Source: Clostridia bacterium
GTDB lineage: Bacteria; Bacillota; Clostridia; Saccharofermentanales; UBA5734
Length of the DNA stretch: 5,830 bases
Direction of reading: 5' to 3'
Assembly: GCA_017997315.1 (NCBI GenBank)
Contig: JAGOFF010000151.1
Span: 1-5,830 of the forward strand
Positions 1 through 4,888 of the stretch are shown here, piece by piece. Both the position numbers and the translations under genes were made by a program. Positions within the stretch are counted from its first letter, which is position 1, and each line of letters starts with the position of its first letter. The notes under the pieces were generated by a model. That model did not search any database. It was not told where the DNA came from and worked only from the letters and a program-made list of their open reading frames with translations.

Positions 1-777
1 GTCCTCCCCGAGCCGGCCGGTCATGGTGTCCAGCGCGACCAGACCGGCCGCAGCCAGGATGCCGGCCTGCCGCATGCCCCCGCCCAGCATCTTGCGAATA
101 CGGCGCGCACGCTCCACAAACGTCCGGGTGCCGCACAGCATCGATCCGACCGGGGCGCACAGACCCTTGGAAAGGCAGAACATGACGGAGTCCGCCCTGG
201 CGGCGATATCACAGGCACGGACACCCAAGGCCGCGGCCGCGTTGAACAGCCGCGCGCCGTCGAGGTGGACCGGCAGCCCGTACCGGTCTGCAATCCCGCG
301 GATGACGTCCATATAGGCGAGCTGGCGCACGCAGCCGTCGGAATCCGCGTTTTCGTATGTGATCAACGCGGTGCGGGGGGTATGGAGATCGTCGGGGGTC
401 TTGCGCACGGCCCGTTCCACCGCCTCCGCGGCCATCGGGATCCCGCGGGACGCCGGGAGGCATCGCAGCTGCGCCCCGGCGATGTAGGCGGCCGCACCCG
501 CTTCATGCTGCACGACGTGGCAGTTCTCGGGGAGGACCACCTCCTCGCCCCGCCGGACATGCACTGCAAGCGCGAGCTGGTTGCCCATGGTTCCGCTGGG
601 GACAAACAGCGCCGACTCCTTGCCCGTCACGGAGGCGGCCAGAGACTCGAGCGCCAGCACGGTCGGATCGTCGCCGTAGACGTCGTCCCCGACGGCCGCC
701 GTTGCCATGGCCTGCCGCATGGCCGCCGTGGGATGGGTCACCGTGTCGCTGCGCAGATCGATCACACCGTTCATCAT
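1..777 (-). CDS. ltaE: Low-specificity L-threonine aldolase, C-terminus cut by window edge
   Basis: A PLP-dependent fold-type I enzyme expected in the cytoplasm, cleaving L-threonine or L-allo-threonine to glycine and acetaldehyde. The reading frame is open from the ATG at 777 to base 1, giving 259 residues; the family is usually about 340, so roughly the last 80 are outside the window. Visible family signatures, in order: the N-terminal IDLRSDTVT; VGDDVYGDDPTV; the FVPSGTMGNQLAL segment; HLDGARLFNA, which holds the conserved Asp and Arg of the PLP pocket; and FCLSKGLCAPVGSML, where K204 is the expected Schiff-base lysine. A later RKMLGGGMRQAG block is also typical. The start is chosen because GGAGG lies 8 bases upstream; a second ATG follows immediately at 774 and could be used instead. 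The gene is divergent from the trpB-like gene and has its own promoter. Family assignment is firm; stereospecificity cannot be read from sequence. Confidence 0.95.
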   Translation of the reverse strand, partial: MMNGVIDLRSDTVTHPTAAMRQAMATAAVGDDVYGDDPTVLALESLAASVTGKESALFVPSGTMGNQLALAVHVRRGEEVVLPENCHVVQHEAGAAAYIAGAQLRCLPASRGIPMAAEAVERAVRKTPDDLHTPRTALITYENADSDGCVRQLAYMDVIRGIADRYGLPVHLDGARLFNAAAALGVRACDIAARADSVMFCLSKGLCAPVGSMLCGTRTFVERARRIRKMLGGGMRQAGILAAAGLVALDTMTGRLGED

Positions 778-785
778 GTTCCAGT

Positions 786-790
786 CCTCC
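786..790 (-). promoter_or_regulatory. Ribosome binding site of ltaE
   Basis: On the minus strand GGAGG sits 8 bases before the ATG at 777. It supports that start, or the adjacent in-frame ATG at 774. Confidence 0.8.
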
Positions 791-812
791 ATCCAGGTCG
801 TATCTGCGGATC

Positions 813-841
813 ATTATAGAATTTTTCCGATTGACTTGACA
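813..841 (-). promoter_or_regulatory. Candidate sigma-70/sigma-A promoter for ltaE
   Basis: The minus strand has a perfect TATAAT -10 box at 818-813, about 35 bases upstream of the ltaE start. Seventeen bases further upstream, at 841-836, the hexamer is TGTCAA, which matches TTGACA at only two positions; no extended -10 TG is seen. The -10 is convincing, the -35 is poor, so the promoter may be weak or need an activator. The same six base pairs are the -35 of the opposite promoter. Confidence 0.55.
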
Positions 842-864
842 CGGCCGTTTTCGCGGCATAGTAT
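836..864 (+). promoter_or_regulatory. Sigma-70/sigma-A promoter for the T-box and trpB2-type transcript
   Basis: A perfect TTGACA at 836-841 is followed after exactly 17 bases by TAGTAT at 859-864 (four of six matches to TATAAT). Transcription would start near 871, giving a leader of about 320 bases before the ATG at 1193. Spacing and position directly upstream of the T-box make this the likely promoter. Confidence 0.75.
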
Positions 865-966
865 GGGACTAATTTCATACGTTACACCGACGACTGAGAA
901 GAGTAACCACGACAACCGTTTTTCAGAGAGCCGCGGAGGGTGCGAGCGCGGTATCCGGAATTGTGG

Positions 967-974
967 CGAATGGA
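967..974 (+). promoter_or_regulatory. Specifier loop with TGG (Trp) specifier codon
   Basis: The 3' strand of the Stem I internal loop reads CGAATGGA. In the standard register, with the triplet just before the conserved purine at 974, the specifier is TGG at 971-973, read by the CCA anticodon of tRNA-Trp. The flanking helices (CCAC/GTGG above, CTGAG/CTCAG below) fix the register. Confidence 0.88.
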
Positions 975-1119
975 CTCAGGAGGGCGATCCGATCAGTTCC
1001 GTCCGCGGAAATGGGTAGGCATCGACGGGTTCCGGCCGTTACAGCGGAGCATGCATGATAGTGCATGGCTGAGTGGGTCGCATCAAGCGGCCAATCCGGG
1101 TGGCACCGCAGGAGTTTCG

Positions 1120-1153
1120 GCTCTTGTCCCAGAAGAGGGACAAGGGCTTTTTT
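1120..1153 (+). terminator. T-box regulated intrinsic terminator
   Basis: GCTCTTGTCCC (1120-1130) pairs with GGGACAAGGGC (1137-1147) over 11 pairs including one G-U, with a six-base loop, followed by six Ts (1148-1153). It lies 39 bases before the trpB2-type start and immediately after the T-box motif. The antiterminator 3' half is expected to draw on bases around 1118-1125, part of this stem, making the two structures exclusive. Confidence 0.93.
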
Positions 1154-1178
1154 GTTGTGAAAAACGGATGCACAGGAC

Positions 1179-1184
1179 AGGAGG
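1179..1184 (+). promoter_or_regulatory. Ribosome binding site deciding the trpB2-type start
   Basis: A perfect AGGAGG lies 8 bases before the ATG at 1193. It settles the start against an upstream in-frame GTG at 1073, which lies inside the T-box leader. Confidence 0.9.
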
Positions 1185-1192
1185 AGAAAAAC

Positions 1193-2575
1193 ATGGCCAC
1201 GAAAGTACCCAAGAAGATCTACCTCGGCGAAGAGACGATCCCCCGCCAGTGGTACAACCTGCGTGCGGACATGAAGGAGCAGCATGCGCCCTACCTGCAT
1301 CCCGGCACGCTCCAGCCGATCAAGACCGAAGACCTGTACCCGATCTTCTGTGAGAAGCTCGCCCAGCAGGAGATGAACACGACCGACCGGTTCATCGACA
1401 TCCCGGAAGAGGTCCAGGCGTTCTACCGGATCTTCCGCCCGTCGCCGGTCATCCGCGCGTATGAACTGGAGAAGGCGCTCGGGACGCCGGCCCGGATCTA
1501 CTACAAGTTCGAAGGGAACAACACCTCCGGCAGCCACAAGTTGAACTCCGCGGCGGCGCAGGCGTACTACGGCAAGGAGCAGGGGCTCAAGGGCCTGACG
1601 ACCGAAACCGGCGCCGGACAGTGGGGGACCGCGCTGTCGATGGCCTGCGCGTTCTACGGGCTGGACCTGACGGTGTTCATGGTCAAGGTGTCATCGCAGC
1701 AGAAGCCGTACCGCAAGGCGGTCATGGAGACCTTCGGCGCCAACGTCATTCCGAGTCCGAGCGAAACCACCGCGGTCGGCCGGGCGATCCTGGCGGCGAA
1801 TCCGGGTACGGGCGGCAGCCTGGGCTGCGCCATCTCCGAAGCGATCGAGCTCGCGACCGGTTCCGAGGGATACCGGTATGTGCTCGGCTCCGTGCTCAAC
1901 CAGGTGCTGCTGCACCAGTCGGTCATCGGGCTCGAGGCCAAGGCGCAGATGGCGTCGGTGGACGAGTATCCGGACATCGTCATCGGTTGCGCGGGCGGCG
2001 GATCCAACCTCGGCGGACTCATGTCCGCGTTCATGGGCGACAAGCTGACCGGCAAGGCGAATCCGTACTTCATCGCGGTGGAACCCGCCTCCTGCCCGTC
2101 CTTCACCCGTGGCCGGTACGCGTACGACTTCTGCGACACCGGCAAGGTCACCCCGCTCTCCAAACAGTACACCCTGGGCAGCGGTTTCATCCCGTCGCCC
2201 AACCACGCCGGCGGACTCCGCTACCACGGCATGAGCCCGCTGCTGTCCAAGCTGTACCATGACGGGTATTTGGACAAGGCGATCTCAGTCGAGCAGACCA
2301 AGGTGTTCGACGCGGCCACGACGTTCGCCCGCCTTGAAACCATCCTGCCCGCTCCCGAATCCGCGCATGCGATCAGCGCCGCGATCGACGAAGCACTCCG
2401 ATGCAAAGAGACCGGAGAGGCCAAGACGATCCTGTTCGGGCTGACCGGTACGGGCAACTACGACATGCAGGCCTACATGGACTACAAGGCCGGACGGATG
2501 AACGACTACATCCCGACGGACGAGGAACTGGAAAAGGGCTTCGCCACGCTACCCTCGATCCCCGGGATCCATTAG
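1193..2575 (+). CDS. TrpB-like PLP enzyme, TrpB2-type tryptophan synthase beta subunit
   Basis: A 460-residue fold-type II PLP enzyme expected to join indole and L-serine into L-tryptophan in the cytoplasm. The segment RPSPVIRAYELEKALGTPA is followed by the PLP lysine K116 in SGSHKLNSA; E138 in TTETGAGQWG corresponds to the catalytic glutamate; GGGSN at 268-272 is the phosphate-binding loop. The longer N-terminal extension, the KPYRKAVMETFGA and LGSVLNQVLLHQSVIG blocks and AGGLRYHGMSPLLS mark the TrpB2 branch rather than the shorter TrpB1 (about 400 residues). The Trp T-box upstream supports a tryptophan role. No trpA or other trp gene is adjacent and a terminator follows, so the gene appears to be a single-gene unit on this side. 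TrpB2 proteins are known to couple weakly or not at all to TrpA, so indole salvage is a reasonable inference. Some TrpB-like relatives may use other substrates; no activity can be proved from sequence. I leave the symbol blank because trpB would imply the canonical subunit. Confidence 0.93.
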   Translation: MATKVPKKIYLGEETIPRQWYNLRADMKEQHAPYLHPGTLQPIKTEDLYPIFCEKLAQQEMNTTDRFIDIPEEVQAFYRIFRPSPVIRAYELEKALGTPARIYYKFEGNNTSGSHKLNSAAAQAYYGKEQGLKGLTTETGAGQWGTALSMACAFYGLDLTVFMVKVSSQQKPYRKAVMETFGANVIPSPSETTAVGRAILAANPGTGGSLGCAISEAIELATGSEGYRYVLGSVLNQVLLHQSVIGLEAKAQMASVDEYPDIVIGCAGGGSNLGGLMSAFMGDKLTGKANPYFIAVEPASCPSFTRGRYAYDFCDTGKVTPLSKQYTLGSGFIPSPNHAGGLRYHGMSPLLSKLYHDGYLDKAISVEQTKVFDAATTFARLETILPAPESAHAISAAIDEALRCKETGEAKTILFGLTGTGNYDMQAYMDYKAGRMNDYIPTDEELEKGFATLPSIPGIH

Positions 2576-2620
2576 GGGCGCAGCCGCGGGGCTGCAACCG
2601 CGTCCAATCCCCGATCGGAA

Positions 2621-2651
2621 GCCGTCCGGCACCACACGCCGGGCGGCTTTT
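2621..2651 (+). terminator. Intrinsic terminator after the trpB2-type gene
   Basis: GCCGTCCGGC (2621-2630) and GCCGGGCGGC (2638-2647) form a 10-pair, GC-rich stem with one G-U and a seven-base loop, followed by four Ts. Two As before the stem can extend it. It lies 45 bases past the stop codon and should separate this gene from rsmE. The T-run is short, so some read-through is possible. Confidence 0.82.
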
Positions 2652-2655
2652 CCGC

Positions 2656-2661
2656 TACAAT
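2656..2661 (+). promoter_or_regulatory. Candidate -10 box for rsmE
   Basis: TACAAT (five of six matches to TATAAT) lies right behind the terminator T-run and 42 bases before the rsmE ATG. No acceptable -35 is found 16-18 bases upstream, because that stretch is the terminator hairpin, and there is no extended -10. A promoter is expected here on grounds of gene order, but support is limited to this one hexamer. Confidence 0.35.
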
Positions 2662-2687
2662 ACGGGCGACGGGAAATTGCAGGGACC

Positions 2688-2694
2688 GGAGGTG
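2688..2694 (+). promoter_or_regulatory. Ribosome binding site deciding the rsmE start
   Basis: GGAGGTG ends 9 bases before the ATG at 2704. The open frame continues upstream to 2401 but runs through the terminator and the end of the previous gene, so 2704 is the credible start. Confidence 0.8.
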
Positions 2695-2703
2695 CGGGAG
2701 CGG

Positions 2704-3507
2704 ATGACGCGTTTTTTCACGGAGGTGAAGCTGCCGGACGGGATCGAATCGGTTCAGCTGGACGGCGACGATGCGCGCCACGCCCGGGAGGTGCTGCGCA
2801 TGCGCCCGGGCGACCGGTTCGTGCTGTGCGACGGCGCGGGACGGGACCACGGCTGCGTCGTCACGTCGCTGGACCGGGACGGGGTGCGGGGCCGCGTCGA
2901 GTCGGTTGCGCCCAACCGGTCGGAGCCGGTTTATGAGGCGGTGCTGTACCAGGGGATCCCCAAAGGGGACAAGCTGGACGACATCGTCCGCAAGGCTGTC
3001 GAGCTCGGGGCCGCACGGATCGTTCCGGTCGCGTGCGCACGAAGCGTGGCGCGGTGGGAATCGGCGGACCGTGCGACCGCAGCCAAGGTGGATCGGCTGC
3101 GCCGGATCGCCCGGGAGGCCGCGAAGCAATGCGGCCGCGGCACGGTCCCGGAGGTCGGGGAGCCGCTCGGGTTCGATGCGGCCTGCCGGGAGGCGGCTGC
3201 CGCGGATCTCGCGTTCGTGCCGTGGGAGAGCGAGCGCGGGACATCGATCCGGTCGCTCCTGACAGATTACACGGAACGCCGTGCCGCGGATCCGGCCGGA
3301 CGGCCGCGTATCGCATTCCTGATCGGGCCCGAGGGCGGATTCGACGCCGCGGAGGCGGAACGCGCGGCCGCCGCCGGGATCCGGCCGGTTTCTCTGGGAC
3401 GCCGGATCCTGCGGACCGAGACCGCGGGTCCGGCGGTGCTGGCGATGCTGACCTGCCTGCTGGATGAATTCCCGGACGGGATGGTATATAATGAATCACC
3501 GCTTTGA
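2704..3507 (+). CDS. rsmE: 16S rRNA (uracil(1498)-N(3))-methyltransferase RsmE
   Basis: A 267-residue SAM-dependent methyltransferase of the SPOUT (knotted) class, which methylates N3 of U1498 in helix 44 of 16S rRNA within the 30S subunit. The N-terminus (TRFFTE, then DDARHAREVLRMRPGDRFVLCDG) is the PUA-like RNA-binding domain of the family. The catalytic part starts near residue 80 with the IPKGDKLDDIVRKAVELGAARIVP block (K87, K90), then RIAREAAKQCGRGTVPEV. IGPEGGF (GPEGG at 208-212) and LGRRILRTETA (231-241) form the SAM-binding trefoil knot. Length is close to the usual 240-260. A terminator precedes the gene; hisS begins 24 bases after its stop, so rsmE and hisS are probably co-transcribed at least in part. 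In many Bacillota rsmE follows prmA; here it follows an unrelated trpB2-type gene. Confidence 0.96.
   Translation: MTRFFTEVKLPDGIESVQLDGDDARHAREVLRMRPGDRFVLCDGAGRDHGCVVTSLDRDGVRGRVESVAPNRSEPVYEAVLYQGIPKGDKLDDIVRKAVELGAARIVPVACARSVARWESADRATAAKVDRLRRIAREAAKQCGRGTVPEVGEPLGFDAACREAAAADLAFVPWESERGTSIRSLLTDYTERRAADPAGRPRIAFLIGPEGGFDAAEAERAAAAGIRPVSLGRRILRTETAGPAVLAMLTCLLDEFPDGMVYNESPL
3464..3492 (+). promoter_or_regulatory. Candidate promoter for hisS inside the end of rsmE
   Basis: A perfect TATAAT at 3487-3492 is preceded, with a 17-base spacer, by ATGAAT at 3464-3469, which matches TTGACA at three positions. Transcription would start near 3499, giving a leader of about 33 bases to the hisS ATG. 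AT-rich hexamers are rare by chance in this GC-rich DNA, which adds some weight. Confidence 0.5.
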
Positions 3508-3531
3508 ACAATCCAACCCAGGAGGCCTTTC

Positions 3532-4809
3532 ATGAAGATCAGCGCACCCAAGGGAACCCGCGACATCCTCCCGGCGGAGGTCGCCCGCTGGCGCCACGCC
3601 GAGCAGGTCTTTGCCCAGGTCTGCGCGCTCCACGGGTACGAAGAGATCCGGATCCCGACCTTCGAGGCGACCGAGCTGTTCCAGCGCGGCGTCGGCGATA
3701 CGACCGACATCGTCCAGAAGGAAATGTACACCTTTGAGGACAAGGGCGGACGCAGCATGACACTGCGGCCCGAGGGCACAGCCGGGGTCGTGCGCAGCTA
3801 CATCGAGAACGGGATGGGTTCGCTTCCCTCGCCGGTCCGTCTTTTCTACAACATCACCGCCTTCCGGTACGAGAACGTCCAGAAGGGACGCTACCGGGAG
3901 TTCCGCCAGCTGGGCGCCGAAGCGTTCGGTTCCACGGGACCGCTGGTCGACGCGGAGCTGATCGGCATGCTCGCGCTGTTTTTCGAGCGGATGGGAATCC
4001 GGGACGCCGCGCTGCACATCAACAGCATCGGCTGCCCGGTCTGCCGCAGCGCCTACAACGAGAAGCTCCGGGCATATTTCGAGCCGCACATCGGCGGGAT
4101 GTGCGAGGATTGCCGCGGCCGCATCAGTCGGAACCCGCTCCGGATCCTCGACTGCAAGGTCGAGCACGATCATGCGCTCGCCGCGGACGCCCCCCGGCTG
4201 CTTGACCACCTCTGTCCGGATTGCCGCGCGCACTTCGACGGGCTCCGGCGCGGTCTGGACGCCCAGGGCATCGGATACACGATCGACAGCGGAATCGTCC
4301 GCGGACTGGACTACTACACACGCACTGTCTTCGAGTTCATCTCGGAATCGTTCCAGTCGCTCGGCGGCACGATCTGCGGCGGAGGCCGCTACGACGGGCT
4401 GGTCGAGGAGATTGGCGGCACCCCCACCCCGGGCGTCGGATTCGCGATGGGGCTGGATCGGCTGCTGATGGAGCTCGAGGCACGCGGAATCGCACTGCCG
4501 GAGGCTCCGCCGACCGACATCTACCTCGCCCCCATGGGGGAGGCGGCCGCGGAATATGCCGTATCGCTCTTGGCTCGGCTGCGCCGCGCGGGCTTGCGTT
4601 CCGAGACCGACCTGTGCGGGCGCAGCCTCAAGGCCCAGCTCAAGTTCGCCGGCAAGCGGGGGGTGCGGTTCGCGGTCGTCCTCGGGGAGAGCGAGCTCGC
4701 CTCTGGGACAGCGGTGCTCAAGCGGATGCGCGACGGCGCCGAGGAAAGCGTCACGCTGGCGGACCTCGAGACGGACGCGGCCGCGCGGATGGCGGCGTTC
4801 GGAGACTGA
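3532..4809 (+). CDS. hisS: Histidyl-tRNA synthetase
   Basis: A 425-residue class II synthetase that charges tRNA-His with histidine in the cytoplasm, normally as a homodimer. The N-terminus KGTRDILP is the HisRS hallmark. TLRPEGT (R79-T83) and the motif 2 region FRYENVQKGRYREFRQ (111-126) bind ATP and the acceptor end. The HisA segment RGLDYYTRTVFE lies at 257-268, GGGRYDGL at 283-290 is the HisB region, and GVGFAMGLDRLL starting at 301 is motif 3. The C-terminal anticodon-binding domain begins near residue 328 (DIYLAPMG) and includes GRSLKAQLKFAGKRG. The insertion domain at about 165-235 holds three CxxC pairs (168/171, 191/194, 228/231) plus C208 in the ILDCK segment, possibly a metal site. 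Length is typical of bacterial HisRS. AGGAGG ends 6 bases before the ATG. No T-box precedes it: the gap from rsmE is 24 bases. aspS follows after 79 bases with no clear terminator, the common hisS-aspS arrangement. Confidence 0.98.
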   Translation: MKISAPKGTRDILPAEVARWRHAEQVFAQVCALHGYEEIRIPTFEATELFQRGVGDTTDIVQKEMYTFEDKGGRSMTLRPEGTAGVVRSYIENGMGSLPSPVRLFYNITAFRYENVQKGRYREFRQLGAEAFGSTGPLVDAELIGMLALFFERMGIRDAALHINSIGCPVCRSAYNEKLRAYFEPHIGGMCEDCRGRISRNPLRILDCKVEHDHALAADAPRLLDHLCPDCRAHFDGLRRGLDAQGIGYTIDSGIVRGLDYYTRTVFEFISESFQSLGGTICGGGRYDGLVEEIGGTPTPGVGFAMGLDRLLMELEARGIALPEAPPTDIYLAPMGEAAAEYAVSLLARLRRAGLRSETDLCGRSLKAQLKFAGKRGVRFAVVLGESELASGTAVLKRMRDGAEESVTLADLETDAAARMAAFGD

Positions 4810-4872
4810 TCCCGGCGCTTTCGCGCGGGACCCAATATGGATCGGACGCGCCCCCGGACGGGCGGCGCGATG

Positions 4873-4879
4873 AAAGGAG
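4873..4879 (+). promoter_or_regulatory. Ribosome binding site deciding the aspS start
   Basis: AAAGGAG ends 9 bases before the ATG at 4889. An ATG at 4870 is out of frame with aspS and has no good site of its own. Confidence 0.8.
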
Positions 4880-4888
4880 CCATCGGAC

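Larger units (their letters stand above)
887..1153 (+). promoter_or_regulatory. T-box riboswitch (tRNA-sensing leader), tryptophan-specific
   Basis: This leader senses aminoacylation of tRNA-Trp and controls transcription of the downstream trpB2-type gene. The base of Stem I is CTGAG (894-898) with CTCAG (975-979). Above it is the specifier loop, AAGAGTA (899-905) facing CGAATGGA (967-974), then a helix CCAC (907-910) with GTGG (963-966). The specifier triplet is TGG at 971-973, followed by the usual purine. The distal part of Stem I has the conserved AGAGAG (925-930) and GGTG-GAG-CGG elements. Small hairpins at 997-1010 and 1048-1070 fit Stems II and III. The T-box sequence GGTGGCACCGC (1099-1109) holds the TGGC bulge at 1101-1104, which would pair with a GCCA acceptor end; bacterial tRNA-Trp normally carries G73. 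A terminator closes the leader. Uncharged tRNA-Trp should stabilise the antiterminator and allow read-through; this mechanism is known for the class, not shown here. Confidence 0.93.

Noticed and set aside
265..819. A 184-codon plus-strand open frame opposite ltaE
   Set aside because: It is the antisense shadow of the threonine aldolase frame, which has all its family motifs, a ribosome binding site and a promoter.
1073..1192. N-terminal extension of the trpB2-type gene from an upstream GTG
   Set aside because: The extra 40 codons lie in the T-box motif and terminator; AGGAGG at 1179-1184 points to the ATG at 1193, where family similarity begins.
923..1537. A 204-codon minus-strand open frame across the T-box and the start of the trpB2-type gene
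   Set aside because: It overlaps a conserved RNA structure and the N-terminal coding part of a well-supported gene, and its translation resembles no family I know.
1654..2260. Two overlapping minus-strand open frames of 182 and 189 codons
   Set aside because: Both are antisense to the conserved core of the TrpB2-type enzyme and show no independent signals.
2580..2595. Hairpin GCAGCC/GGCTGC right after the trpB2-type stop codon as a terminator
   Set aside because: The 6-pair stem is followed by AACCG and not by Ts; the stronger terminator is at 2621-2651.
4810..4830. Hairpin just after hisS as a terminator
   Set aside because: TCCCG and CGGGA with an inner GCG/CGC form a short bulged stem, but no T-run follows, so it is unlikely to end transcription before aspS.
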